From assembly GCF_010993955.1 (NCBI RefSeq), contig NZ_WIXL01000007.1:1-64000 (forward strand): a DNA stretch of 64,000 nucleotides. Reading direction: 5' to 3'. Position numbers and translations under genes: made by a program. The notes below the pieces were generated by a model. The model was not told the DNA's origin, did no database searches, and saw nothing but the letters and a program-made list of their open reading frames with translations. This DNA comes from Oceanobacillus halotolerans. Lineage in GTDB: Bacteria > Bacillota > Bacilli > Bacillales > Amphibacillaceae. Below are positions 43,652 to 52,809 of the stretch, in pieces (positions within the stretch are counted from its first letter, which is position 1; each line of letters starts with the position of its first letter).

Positions 43652-44155
43652 TTATAAATGCTCCTTAATACTCTGATTCACTCTTGCGCTAACTGCATCC
43701 TTGGACGTATTGAATGCAATGGCCAATTCTTTGTATAATATGTTTTGAATACTGCTTAAGAGTGTCTTATCGATTTCAGAGAATTTTCGTTCAAGTGCTT
43801 CTTGTTCATGCTTTTTCCGCAATAGGGTGATGGCTACTTTCGCAATTTCTGTTCGATCTCCCGTTTTTACAATAGCGGTATACGTTTGGATTCGTAAGTT
43901 AGGTTTTTCAATCCAATCGACCCCATCCGCATGGAACACTTCCATAACATTTTCTGCTTCTTCTTTATTAACCAAATCCATCATCTTAATTTTGTCATTA
44001 TCAACAGGGGTACTGATTGTTAAACCATGGGTCTCGTCAATGGGATGCAAGGTATAATATTTTTTTGTAGTACCCGAAAATTCTTTATCACTGATATCGT
44101 CGATTTGGCAGATCCCATGTGCCGAATGGATAATTAGATTACCTACGTCAAGCAT
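43652..44155 (-). CDS. CarD family transcriptional regulator
   Basis: A 167-residue protein with an N-terminal CarD/CdnL/TRCF domain: LDVGNLIIHSAHGICQIDDI and KKYYTLHPID, a Tudor-like fold that touches the RNA polymerase beta subunit and stabilises open complexes. The remaining ~100 residues are helical (LLRKKHEQEALERKFSEIDK), as in CdnL, where they bind DNA. Start at 44155 follows AAAGGAGTG. Divergent from a MarR regulator with two dyads between them. Confidence 0.87.
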   Translation of the reverse strand: MLDVGNLIIHSAHGICQIDDISDKEFSGTTKKYYTLHPIDETHGLTISTPVDNDKIKMMDLVNKEEAENVMEVFHADGVDWIEKPNLRIQTYTAIVKTGDRTEIAKVAITLLRKKHEQEALERKFSEIDKTLLSSIQNILYKELAIAFNTSKDAVSARVNQSIKEHL

Positions 44156-44178
44156 GTTAGCACTCCTTTGAAAACATA

Positions 44179-44197
44179 TTGTCAACTAGTTTGACTA
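44179..44197. promoter_or_regulatory. Probable MarR operator, site 1
   Basis: TTGTCAACTAGTTTGACTA is an imperfect dyad related to the site at 44221-44247, placed in the promoter region of the carD-like gene. Confidence 0.65.
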
Positions 44198-44220
44198 TTC
44201 TATTTTACTCCTTTTATCGA

Positions 44221-44247
44221 TAGATTGTCAATTAAGTTGACAATCTA
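44221..44247. promoter_or_regulatory. Probable MarR operator, site 2
   Basis: TAGATTGTCAA and TTGACAATCTA are perfect 11-base arms around a five-base centre. The right arm contains the -35 box of the marR-like gene, so bound regulator would block its own promoter. Confidence 0.78.
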
Positions 44248-44264
44248 TATTTAACTTGTATAGT
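44237..44264 (+). promoter_or_regulatory. SigA-type promoter of the MarR gene
   Basis: TTGACA at 44237-44242 and TATAGT at 44259-44264 with a 16-base spacer, 33 bases before the start codon. Confidence 0.72.
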
Positions 44265-44297
44265 ATAGACGAAGTAAAATGATTGGAGTGTAAGAAG

Positions 44298-44729
44298 TTG
44301 AATTCTGATTTGGAGTACTTAGATCTAATTGATTTAATTAGCGAACGGCATCTTCAACTACGAAAACGATCAGAAGAGATGTGGAATAATCACAGTGATA
44401 TTTATTTATCAAATTCAGAGTGGTTTATATTAACAAGAATCTATCAGAAAGAGCAAACGACAATTTCCTATGTGACCAAACATGTCGACATATCCAGGCA
44501 GGCCACGCATAAATTTATTAAACAACTTCAGCAAAAAGGATTAGTAGAAATAGAGAAACACCCAACGAATAAGAAGGAAAAATCAATCACATTAACGCCA
44601 TTAGGCAAAGAATGCTATGAAAAAAACGAGTCCCTAAAGGCACAATTAGCGATACAAATTGCTGATAAGATTGGTGTGGAGCAGGTAACGTCATTTAAAA
44701 GAATTTTAAAAGAAAACTGGGGTATCTAG
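44298..44729 (+). CDS. MarR family transcriptional regulator
   Basis: A 143-residue winged-helix dimer repressor. EWFILTRIYQKEQTTISYVT, VDISRQATHKFIKQLQQKGL (recognition helix) and the wing KHPTNKKEKSITLTPLG are typical. TTG 44298 lies 7 bases after GGAGTG and is preferred to TTG 44283. Two matching dyads upstream imply autoregulation and joint control of the divergent CarD gene. The ligand is unknown. Confidence 0.88.
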   Translation: MNSDLEYLDLIDLISERHLQLRKRSEEMWNNHSDIYLSNSEWFILTRIYQKEQTTISYVTKHVDISRQATHKFIKQLQQKGLVEIEKHPTNKKEKSITLTPLGKECYEKNESLKAQLAIQIADKIGVEQVTSFKRILKENWGI

Positions 44730-44946
44730 GTTGAGAATTTGGGTTTTGTTTAGAAGGGTTTTTTTATTAATAGAAGGGAAGGATAATTGACAAAATAGCT
44801 TCCTTTGTGGGTAGAATTGAAGGTAAACTAGATGAACAAAGCGTTTCCTCTGTTTAAATAAAATCGAGAAAACGCTTATTCAAATTTCACAAGCTATATC
44901 TGAAAATGGCTTCTAGACATCAATGGGGAGTTGACACTATATTCAA

Positions 44947-46074
44947 TTATTCCCCAAAATAAGCTGATTCAACTTCATACTTCTTAAGATCTTCTTCATT
45001 AAGTTCAAAGCCTAATCCTGGTTTGTCAGACATTACAAATTCACCATCATCATTTGGACGTACAAACTCTTTCATCACATAATCTCTTCGGTCAGGGGTC
45101 CACAATGGTGGATCAAACGGAAATTCAATAAATGGACAATCACTAATTGCAACACTCAGATGCAAGTTGGCGAGTAATCCGATACCGTTACTCCACGTAT
45201 GAGGAGAGAAAATATGACCACTGCCTTGGACGAGTTCACCAATTTTCTTAACGTTGGTAATTCCACCAGCTAAAGCAACATCAGGTTGGTAAACATCTAA
45301 TGATCCGTAGTTGACCATTTCACGAAAGTCATGCCAGCGACGATTCATTTCACCTCCTGCAATTCGAATATCTGTCATTTCACGAAGTTTTGCCATGCCT
45401 TTAAAGTCATCGGACGGAAGAGGTTCTTCCAACCAATAGACATCAAGTTGTTCGAGTTCTCTTGCGACTTGAACGGCCTGTTTTAAATCCCAAGTGCGCT
45501 TAATATCCCATGGCATTTTCCATCCTTGGTTTGCATCGACCATAATTTCGAGCTGATCACCGACTGCTTTTCTTACTTCTTCAACGACTTTAATATCATC
45601 TTTTACGTCATCATGGTGGAAACGGATTTTCATGGCTTCATATCCGTCTTTTACAAATTGTTGAGCTCGCTCAGCGCGAACTTGTGGTGTGACAATTTCA
45701 CCAGTCGAGGCATATACTTTAATTTTATTTGATTTTGCACCTAATAGTTTATAAACTGGCTGGCCAGTAGCCTTCCCGATTAAGTCCCATAGTGCAAGAT
45801 CAAGTGGCCAGCAACGGCCATAATGAAAATCAATATTATCAACAACTTGTATGTGTCGTTCAACGGCAAATGGATCTTGTCCAATAAATAGGTGTGCATG
45901 TCCTTCAAAACCTGTCATTAAATCACCAGAGCCAATCCCAGTTATGCCTTCATCGGTATGTACATAAACGAGAGTAGATGCAAATTTTTCTCGAGGTTTC
46001 GGATCCCACGCTGCCTTAAATGGGGGATCTAGTTTCTTAACATAATGTTTCACTTCAATAGATGTAATTTTCAT
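44947..46074 (-). CDS. Enolase-superfamily enzyme (mandelate racemase/MLE subgroup)
   Basis: A 375-residue acid-sugar dehydratase or racemase. The capping domain is followed by the barrel with AMKIRFHHDD (Lys-x-Arg base region, about residue 150), IMVDANQGWKMPWD (metal Asp), YWLEEPLPSDD (metal Glu), RIAGGEMNR (metal Glu) and the catalytic His in IFSPHTWSNGIG. Substrate cannot be told, but the pattern fits sugar-acid dehydratases. Start 46074 follows AAAGGAG. Upstream it shares its promoter region with the divergent osmoprotectant operon. Confidence 0.82.
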   Translation of the reverse strand: MKITSIEVKHYVKKLDPPFKAAWDPKPREKFASTLVYVHTDEGITGIGSGDLMTGFEGHAHLFIGQDPFAVERHIQVVDNIDFHYGRCWPLDLALWDLIGKATGQPVYKLLGAKSNKIKVYASTGEIVTPQVRAERAQQFVKDGYEAMKIRFHHDDVKDDIKVVEEVRKAVGDQLEIMVDANQGWKMPWDIKRTWDLKQAVQVARELEQLDVYWLEEPLPSDDFKGMAKLREMTDIRIAGGEMNRRWHDFREMVNYGSLDVYQPDVALAGGITNVKKIGELVQGSGHIFSPHTWSNGIGLLANLHLSVAISDCPFIEFPFDPPLWTPDRRDYVMKEFVRPNDDGEFVMSDKPGLGFELNEEDLKKYEVESAYFGE

Positions 46075-46094
46075 AGGGAACTCCTTTTTAATAG

Positions 46095-46170
46095 ATTCTA
46101 GCCCCGATGTACAGGACGTCCTAGTGCCGATAGACATAAGGACGTGGCGTTTTTAAGCCTGTAAGGGTGC
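46095..46170. repeat. Fragment of the ~270-bp repeat family
   Basis: GTCCTAGTGCCGATAGACAT and AAGGACGTGGCG match the end part of 14677-14913. It lies just upstream of the enolase-like gene. Confidence 0.55.
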
Positions 46171-46192
46171 TTGCGCTTTTGTTCGGTTTTCG

Positions 46193-46234
46193 ATAATGTG
46201 CAAACTGTTACAAATAATGTGCAAACTATAACAA
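46193..46234. promoter_or_regulatory. Tandem 21-bp direct repeat upstream of the osmoprotectant operon
   Basis: ATAATGTGCAAACTGTTACAA (46193-46213) and ATAATGTGCAAACTATAACAA (46214-46234) are adjacent and differ at two or three positions. A 21-bp step equals two helical turns, as for cooperative protein binding. The regulator is not known. Confidence 0.55.
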
Positions 46235-46455
46235 ACAATAGAGAAATTGACAAATCAGGCATTTGTAGAAATTTGGAGATTATCTTAGTAATTATGTCGA
46301 AAACAAATGAAGATCTCAGTCTATAACCGTTTTCCCCGATATATCGCCATTTAACACCCCGATATGTAGATTGTTTTAGGAGGTGATTTTACGATACTAT
46401 ATAAGATGTGGCTATTTTACGTGTTAAAAATTCTTTTAACAAAGGGGGCGTTGAA

Positions 46456-47133
46456 TTGAATAACAATGATGAAAATACGTTGCTACAGGTCATCGAATAC
46501 TTCCAGGAAAATATGGATTTCATTCTTGAATTGACTGCTGAGCATGTTAATCTAGTAGGTTTAGCGATTATTGTTGCGATCCTAATAGGGGTTCCATTAG
46601 GTATTTACTTGACTACTAATGATAGCTTAGCTGGAACGGTGTTAAATATTGCGAGTGTTATCATGACGATTCCAAGTATTGCTTTGTTTGGTTTAATGGT
46701 ACCCATTTTCTCCCTCATTAACCAAGGTATTGGATTTCTTCCGGCCTTCATAGCTCTAATTCTCTACTCACAACTACCAATTATTCGAAACACGTATACT
46801 GCTATTAATAATGTGGATCCAGAAATACGAGATGCAGCTATTGGTATCGGTATGAGCACCACACAGCGGATATTTAGAGTTGAAATTCCTAATACAATTC
46901 CAGTTATCATGGCAGGTATTCGTACAGCAGTTGTGTTAAACATTGGAATCGGTGTTATTGCTGCCTTTATTGGTGCAGGTGGATTAGGTATCTTAATTCA
47001 ACAAGGTATAACAAGAGGACATCAGGATATGGTTATAGCCGGCGCTATTACGATTTCTGTTCTAGGTATTTCCGCCGATCTATTTTTACGATTATTGCAA
47101 CGAATTTTCACGTCAAAAGGTGTATCTTCTTAA
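46456..47133 (+). CDS. Osmoprotectant ABC transporter permease 1
   Basis: A 225-residue OpuC/OpuB-type permease with five to six helices. The binding-protein-dependent motif IRDAAIGIGMSTTQRIFRVE followed by IPVIMAGIRTAVVLNIG is intact. It pairs with the permease at 48161 for uptake of glycine betaine, choline or similar. TTG start at 46456 follows AAAGGGGGCG; the frame from 46408 adds residues not seen in the family. The gene order permease-ATPase-permease-binding protein differs from Bacillus opuC and is like OsmU/YehWXYZ. Confidence 0.85.
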   Translation: MNNNDENTLLQVIEYFQENMDFILELTAEHVNLVGLAIIVAILIGVPLGIYLTTNDSLAGTVLNIASVIMTIPSIALFGLMVPIFSLINQGIGFLPAFIALILYSQLPIIRNTYTAINNVDPEIRDAAIGIGMSTTQRIFRVEIPNTIPVIMAGIRTAVVLNIGIGVIAAFIGAGGLGILIQQGITRGHQDMVIAGAITISVLGISADLFLRLLQRIFTSKGVSS

Positions 47134-47158
47134 TGCCAAATAGAAGGAGATGGATGAA

Positions 47159-48115
47159 ATGATTGAATATAAGGACATAACAAAAGTATATGGTGAAGAC
47201 GTAAAGGCTGTAGATGACGTGTCCTTTACAGTGGAAGATGGAGAGATTGTTGTTCTACTTGGTCCTTCTGGTTGTGGGAAAACCACACTACTTCGAATGG
47301 TCAATCGATTAGAGTCCATCACAGAAGGGGATATTTTACTAGATGGAAAAAGTACCAGCAATCTAAACGAAATTGAATTACGACGTGGTATTGGGTATGT
47401 CATCCAAAGCAATGGATTGTTTCCCAATATGACTATTGAACAAAATGTCACGATTGTCCCTCATTTATTAGGATGGGATAAACAAAAGAAAGAAGAGCGC
47501 TATCAGAAGTTAATGAAATTAGTTGGATTAGATGTAGAGGATTTCCGCAAACGTTTTCCACATGAGTTATCAGGTGGTCAGCAACAGCGTATTGGTGTAA
47601 TCCGTGCTCTAGCAGCCGATCCACCGGCGATGTTAATGGACGAACCATTTGGTGCATTGGATCCAATTATCCGTGAAAAGGTTCAAGATGAATTCTTAGC
47701 CATCCAAAAAGAATTACACAAAACGATACTGTTCGTGAGTCATGATATTAATGAGGCTATCAAAATGGGGGATAAGATTGCATTAATGAAAGATGGGCAG
47801 CTCATGCAATACGATACACCAGCTAATATCCTGCAAAACCCCGCAAACGAATTTGTGACTCAATTTGTTGGACAAGATCGTACGATAAAGAGTTTAAGCA
47901 TTCATATGGTTAATGATATCTATAGCCAAAATAAATTAAAAGAAAATAAGAAATTAGCGAAGCAGGTATCATTAAACACGAATCTACGTGATGCATTAGG
48001 TGCCATTTTAGAAAGTAAGGAGCAGGCAGTTACTGTGGTCAATGGTCAAAATGAGACGGTAGGAAGCTTAGACTTTGATGGCATCAATCAATTTATATCA
48101 GAGCTTACGTCATGA
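47159..48115 (+). CDS. Osmoprotectant ABC transporter ATP-binding protein
   Basis: A 318-residue ATPase of the OpuCA/ProV type. Walker A GPSGCGKTT (about residue 35), signature LSGGQQQRIGVIRALAADP (about 134), Walker B MLMDEPFGALDP and the switch VSHD are all present. The tail holds only one degenerate CBS-like segment (LRDALGAILESKEQAVTVVN), where OpuCA has two intact CBS domains, so salt sensing may differ. ATG 47159 is 9 bases after AAGGAG. Confidence 0.88.
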   Translation: MIEYKDITKVYGEDVKAVDDVSFTVEDGEIVVLLGPSGCGKTTLLRMVNRLESITEGDILLDGKSTSNLNEIELRRGIGYVIQSNGLFPNMTIEQNVTIVPHLLGWDKQKKEERYQKLMKLVGLDVEDFRKRFPHELSGGQQQRIGVIRALAADPPAMLMDEPFGALDPIIREKVQDEFLAIQKELHKTILFVSHDINEAIKMGDKIALMKDGQLMQYDTPANILQNPANEFVTQFVGQDRTIKSLSIHMVNDIYSQNKLKENKKLAKQVSLNTNLRDALGAILESKEQAVTVVNGQNETVGSLDFDGINQFISELTS

Positions 48116-48160
48116 CCATCCCTTTTCAACGTGACAAACGAGTGAGGGAGGGAAAAAATA

Positions 48161-48886
48161 GTGGATAGCAAAAAAAGGATTACGTGGATCGTTCGAATTA
48201 TTGTTTATTTACTAGTTATCGCGTTTTTCTATTGGACGATTACTAATGAATATTTTAACTATATAACGGAGAATATTGACCAATTTAAAGTATTGGTTCG
48301 CGAGCATTTACAAATTGTTGGATTATCATCGGGTATGGCACTTCTAGTTGCCATTCCATTGGCCATTTTCGTGACAAGACCAACCTTTAAACGGGTGGAA
48401 AGTCTTGTATCTACACTCGTTAACTTCGGGTATACCATTCCAAATATGGCAATTTTAGCATTAATGATGGGATTTCTAGGTATTGGATTTAAGACAGCTG
48501 TATTTGCATTGTTTTTATATTCCATTTTACCGATTTATCGAAATACCGTCGCAGGGATTCAGTCCGTGAATACTAGTTTAATAGATGCAGCGAAAGGAAT
48601 GGGATTTAAACCATCCCAAATCTTATTCAAAGTGGAGTTGCCGAATGCTGCATATGCGATTATCGCAGGTGTTCGAACAGCTGTTGTTATTAATATTGGC
48701 GCAACCGCACTAGCCTATTTAATTGGCGGCGGTGGTTTGGGTAACTGGATTTTCATGGGAATTAAGGTGTTTGATAATTCCATTCTATTATCAGGGGCTG
48801 TAACAGTCACACTTTTAGCTGTGATCACAGACTATCTGTTAAGGGCTGTTGAGCATATAGTTGTTCCAAAAGGGACAAAACGATAA
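48161..48886 (+). CDS. Osmoprotectant ABC transporter permease 2
   Basis: A 241-residue second permease of the system, with one extra N-terminal helix (WIVRIIVYLLVIAFFYWTI). The EAA-like motif LIDAAKGMGFKPSQILFKVE is intact. GTG start follows GAGGGAGGG at suitable spacing. It lies 45 bases after the ATPase gene. Confidence 0.86.
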   Translation: MDSKKRITWIVRIIVYLLVIAFFYWTITNEYFNYITENIDQFKVLVREHLQIVGLSSGMALLVAIPLAIFVTRPTFKRVESLVSTLVNFGYTIPNMAILALMMGFLGIGFKTAVFALFLYSILPIYRNTVAGIQSVNTSLIDAAKGMGFKPSQILFKVELPNAAYAIIAGVRTAVVINIGATALAYLIGGGGLGNWIFMGIKVFDNSILLSGAVTVTLLAVITDYLLRAVEHIVVPKGTKR

Positions 48887-48908
48887 AAAAACAAGGGGGA
48901 TTTAAACT

Positions 48909-49805
48909 ATGAAAAAATTAATGATGGTTTTAATAGCATTATCTATGTTCGTCTTAGCTGCATGTGGTGGCGGGGACGAAGGTGAAAGTAAAGAGGTTTC
49001 CGTTGGTGCAAAAAGTTTTACAGAGTCACTATTATTGGCTCAAATGACACAAATGATTCTAGAAGATAATGGCTATGAAGTGGATAAACGTACGAATATG
49101 GGTAGTAATGTATTACGTGAGTCGATAGAAAGTGGCCAAATTGATATTACTTGGGATTATACAGGTACAGGACTTGTTACCTATCTAGGGGAAGATCCAG
49201 TTCCTTCTGCTGAGGAAGCATTTGAAGCTGTAAAAGAAATCGATGCTGAAAATGGTATTACGTGGACAAACCCAACAACGGTTAACAATACGTATACACT
49301 TATGATTCGCCAAGACTTTGCAGATGAACAGGGTGTACACTCTCTAAGTGACTTAGCAAGTTATGTAAAAGAAAACGGTGCGACTGTTGCCGTTAACGAT
49401 GAGTTTTATGCACGTCCTGATGGATTAGGTGCACTTGAAGAACATTATGGCTTCGAATTCGGTGCAGATAATGTTGTACAAATGGACTTAGGTTTAACGT
49501 ACCAAGCTTTACGTGATGGGGAAGTAGATGTAGCGATGGGCTTCAAAACAGATAGCCGTATCGAACAGTTTGACCTAATGAACTTAGAAGATGACCAAAC
49601 ATTCTTCCCAGATTACTCAGCTGCAACTGTCATTCGTACAGAGGTGTTAGATGCAAACCCTGAAATCGAAGAACTACTAAAACCAATGGCAGATAACTTG
49701 GATAACGAAACCATGATCAACCTGAACTACCAAGTAGACGTTGAAGAACGCAGTGTAGAAGAAGTAGCCGAAGAATTTTTAACTGAAATTGGTGCATTAG
49801 AATAA
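48909..49805 (+). CDS. Osmoprotectant-binding lipoprotein
   Basis: A 298-residue extracytoplasmic lipoprotein. The signal peptide ends in the lipobox FVLAACGGG (Cys about residue 20). The mature part starts SVGAKSFTESLLLAQMTQMI and matches the OpuAC/ProX-like fold (MGSNVLRESIESGQIDIT, then WDYTGTGLVTYL, a betaine-binding region). It delivers betaine or choline to the two permeases and closes the operon, with a terminator about 20 bases downstream. Confidence 0.9.
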   Translation: MKKLMMVLIALSMFVLAACGGGDEGESKEVSVGAKSFTESLLLAQMTQMILEDNGYEVDKRTNMGSNVLRESIESGQIDITWDYTGTGLVTYLGEDPVPSAEEAFEAVKEIDAENGITWTNPTTVNNTYTLMIRQDFADEQGVHSLSDLASYVKENGATVAVNDEFYARPDGLGALEEHYGFEFGADNVVQMDLGLTYQALRDGEVDVAMGFKTDSRIEQFDLMNLEDDQTFFPDYSAATVIRTEVLDANPEIEELLKPMADNLDNETMINLNYQVDVEERSVEEVAEEFLTEIGALE

Positions 49806-49824
49806 GAATGTCACATGAATCAAT

Positions 49825-49866
49825 AAAGGCTTGATGTCATTCATACATGGCGTCAAGCTTTTTTTA
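49825..49866 (+). terminator. Terminator of the osmoprotectant operon
   Basis: AAAGGCTTGATG pairs with CGTCAAGCTTT around an ~18-base loop with inner pairing, then TTTTT. Confidence 0.8.
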
Positions 49867-50008
49867 CACGTTAGGAAAGTATAAAATTTTAGCTAAGAAG
49901 TAGACTCGACGTAGCTAAAGTTTTAATGTCCCAAGTATAAGAAAAACTAACACATTCGCTAAAGGACGAGCGAATGCGAGTTTTTCTAACACGTTAGGAA
50001 AGTATGAA
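49866..50008. repeat. Double-hairpin repeat, copy 5 plus partial sixth
   Basis: A complete copy to about 49989 followed by ACACGTTAGGAAAGTATGAA, the first 20 bases of another copy. This matches the head-to-tail arrangement at 25037-25284. Confidence 0.85.
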
Positions 50009-50234
50009 GGGACATGTTTCCTTTATCTTCTAGTGCTCTGTACAAATACTACGAATAATGGCTTTATTGCTTGGAATTTTGCTTCTTCATAACGAAACTA
50101 CTGATTTATCCCCTACATTATATAATTTAGCTAGATTTAACGATAAATGCGCATTGCATTTGTTTAAGGCTTTCCATAGCATTAATTAAGGAAAAAAGTT
50201 TTAAAAATATAAGAAGTAAGGTGAAGCCAACAAT

Positions 50235-51746
50235 ATGTGTGGAATATTTGCAACAACAGGAACGATTTCAGAACCATTAAAGCAAGAAGTATTAAACAGT
50301 ATGAATCATCGAGGTCCAGATGAAGGGAAAAATGTCGCGCTTGATCAGTTTCATTTAGGTCACCAACGTTTGTCGATTATTGGCCTTGAGGATGGTACCC
50401 AACCCATTAAAAATGAAGATGCATCTAAGTGGATTGTGTGTAATGGGGAAATTTATAATTATTTAACATTAAAGGAGGAGCTAGACAAAAACGTTTCTTT
50501 TTTAACGGAATCTGACAGTGAAGTCGTATTAAAACTGTATGAAGAAGAGGGAGTACATGCAGTTGAAAGGTTAGACGGGATGTTTGCCTTTTTTATTGCT
50601 GATGTGGCGAATAATACATTTATAGCTGCAAGAGACACCTTAGGAATTAAACCACTTTATTATGGGAAAGATGCATTCGGAAATTTTGTGGTTACTTCTG
50701 AACTAAAAACGCTGTATTTAATTACGGATGAAGTGTATGAATTTCCAGCAGGTTATTATTATACGCCTGAGACAGGATTTGTTTGCTATCGAGAAATTAA
50801 AGCACCAGTTAATCCTGAAATGCTTGATCAATTGACAAAAGAAGATATTACAACTCAAATTAATCACTATCTAACAAAAGCTGTACATAAGCGTCTACTT
50901 GCAGATGTGGAAGTAGGTGTGCTGTTAAGTGGAGGCTTGGATAGTAGTCTGATTTCGGCGATCACGGCTAATCAACATCAGGGAACAGGACGTGTGAAAT
51001 CATTTTGCGTTGGATCAAAGGGCAGTGAAGACATTAAACGAGCACGTGATGTCGCAAAAGCAATCGATACCGACCATTATGAATATATTTACACGAAAGA
51101 AGAGTTGATTGAAGTGTTGCCTAAAGTAATTTATCACTTGGAATCCTTTGAACCTTCACTCGTTCGAAGTGCAATTCCGAATTATTTCGTCTCGAAGCTA
51201 GCTTCCCAACATGTCAAAGTGATTTTATCTGGTGAAGGTGCTGATGAACTTTTTGCTGGTTATGATTATTTGAAGGAATACAATGATAATAAGGAGCTAA
51301 ATGACGAGATAATTCGCATCATGAATACGTTGCACAACATTAATTTACAACGTGGTGATCGGATGAGTATGGCGCACTCCTTGGAATTACGTGTACCATT
51401 TTTAGACTTAGAACTAATAGACGGTGCGTTAAGCATACCAGCACATCTGAAGCTCCACCATGATAATCGAATGGAAAAGTGGATCTTACGAAAGGCGTTT
51501 GAGGGATTGCTTCCAGAGCCTATTTTATGGCGAAAAAAAGAAGAATTCTCTGCAGGAAGTGGTGCGTTAGATATTTTAGAGGAGCATGCCAATTCTGTGA
51601 TAACCGATCGAGAATTTCGTCAAGTACAATCAGAAGCACCGATCGAACTTCGCAGTAAGCAAGAATGTTTGTACTATAAAATGTATAAGGAAATGTTTCC
51701 ACAACAATCTGCCATCAATGTTGTTGGTCGTTGGGCAACTGCATAA
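50235..51746 (+). CDS. asnB: Asparagine synthetase (glutamine-hydrolysing)
   Basis: A 503-residue two-domain enzyme converting aspartate, glutamine and ATP to asparagine. Class II amidotransferase Cys2 (MCGIFATTG), NHRGPDEGKN and WIVCNGEIYNY mark the glutaminase. The synthetase domain has the PP-loop VLLSGGLDSSLISA (about residue 231), LSGEGADELFAGYDY and LRVPFLDLELI. Length fits the E. coli AsnB type. SD AAGGTGAAG precedes ATG. No T-box leader was seen in the 220 bases upstream. Confidence 0.92.
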   Translation: MCGIFATTGTISEPLKQEVLNSMNHRGPDEGKNVALDQFHLGHQRLSIIGLEDGTQPIKNEDASKWIVCNGEIYNYLTLKEELDKNVSFLTESDSEVVLKLYEEEGVHAVERLDGMFAFFIADVANNTFIAARDTLGIKPLYYGKDAFGNFVVTSELKTLYLITDEVYEFPAGYYYTPETGFVCYREIKAPVNPEMLDQLTKEDITTQINHYLTKAVHKRLLADVEVGVLLSGGLDSSLISAITANQHQGTGRVKSFCVGSKGSEDIKRARDVAKAIDTDHYEYIYTKEELIEVLPKVIYHLESFEPSLVRSAIPNYFVSKLASQHVKVILSGEGADELFAGYDYLKEYNDNKELNDEIIRIMNTLHNINLQRGDRMSMAHSLELRVPFLDLELIDGALSIPAHLKLHHDNRMEKWILRKAFEGLLPEPILWRKKEEFSAGSGALDILEEHANSVITDREFRQVQSEAPIELRSKQECLYYKMYKEMFPQQSAINVVGRWATA

Positions 51747-51782
51747 TTTTAAATAGAGGACAGGTGTCTTATTCTACCCCTC

Positions 51783-51816
51783 AGGCTGTCGAGAAACCTT
51801 CGACAGCCTTTTTATG
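51783..51816 (+). terminator. Terminator after asnB
   Basis: AGGCTGTCGA and TCGACAGCCT pair around GAAACCT, then TTTTT. Confidence 0.85.
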
Positions 51817-52090
51817 CTGCTAGGAAATGTATGTTTTCCTCTATAACCTCCTTTAACAATTTAATTAATGTATCTGCTTACCTGCTGTATTTTGGTCCAA
51901 TATTATTCCCCCGATATATACGAACGTACTGGTTTGTGTCACCGTAAGTCACGCCATTTTCTTTAATTTAATTGAACCATTTACTGAAACTTCCTCACCC
52001 CTTTTCCAAAACAGATTATTTTCATTCCATACTATCTATTATTTATAATAATGGGTACGTCATAAATATTTTGCAAAAGGGTGAACAGGA
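51817..52090. other. Intergenic region, nothing distinct
   Basis: AT-rich. A SD-like AAAGGGTGAA at about 52075 serves the nitroreductase. No repeat copies seen. Confidence 0.45.
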
Positions 52091-52657
52091 ATGAATTCAA
52101 CAGAGATAAAACAAATTCGAAAGGCAGATCATGAGATTAATCCCATATTTCTAAATCGTTGGTCACCTCGGTCTTTTTTGGAAAAAGAGGTACCTGAGGA
52201 TGTCTTAATGCGGGTATTGGAAGCGGCGCGTTGGGCTCCGTCTGCCAACAATATCCAACCATGGCGATTTATTATCGCTCGTACGAAAGAGGACCGAGAA
52301 AAATTTTATCCGTTTATTGCGGAGCGTAACCGTATATGGTGTGAAAAAGCTCCTGTTTTAGCTTTAATTATCTCAGACAAACAAGACAAAGTTCATGGTT
52401 TTGATGCTGGAGCTGCTTGGGGATACCTTTCGTTACAGTCAGTGGAAGAGGGATTAATCACTCATCCAATAGGTGGTTTTAATAAGGATCAAGCAAGAGA
52501 AGTACTAAACATACCTGATAATTTTGCGATTCAAGCACTAATTGCAATTGGTTATCAAGGAGAAAAAGAGGTGCTTCCAGAAGATTTTCAAGAACGTGAG
52601 CAACCATCTGACCGTCGTCCATTAAAAGAGTCCATTTTTGAAGGGAAATTCGAATAA
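52091..52657 (+). CDS. Nitroreductase family protein
   Basis: A 188-residue FMN-dependent reductase. RWSPRSFLEKEVPEDVLMRV and ARWAPSANNIQPWRFIIA contain the FMN-phosphate Arg and Ser residues, and GAAWGYLSLQSVEEGLITHP the dimer helix. Its size fits the small nitroreductase subgroup. It would reduce nitro compounds, quinones or flavins with NAD(P)H. SD AAAGGGTGAA precedes ATG. Monocistronic. Confidence 0.87.
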   Translation: MNSTEIKQIRKADHEINPIFLNRWSPRSFLEKEVPEDVLMRVLEAARWAPSANNIQPWRFIIARTKEDREKFYPFIAERNRIWCEKAPVLALIISDKQDKVHGFDAGAAWGYLSLQSVEEGLITHPIGGFNKDQAREVLNIPDNFAIQALIAIGYQGEKEVLPEDFQEREQPSDRRPLKESIFEGKFE

Positions 52658-52809
52658 AAATAATGTGAAAGGTCTATCTTTGAAGAGGATAAGCTAAACC
52701 ACTTCCTAGACATTGGCCTTTTTTCGATTTACGATAAAGATAAGGGACCTACCTACATAGTGTAACATCTTGAGGCTAGAGGTCTAATTTATTCGAAAGG
52801 GTGAAGCGT

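Noticed and set aside
50009-50234. T-box leader for asnB
   Set aside because: No GGTGG-type T-box sequence or specifier stem could be found, only a partial repeat copy and AT-rich DNA.
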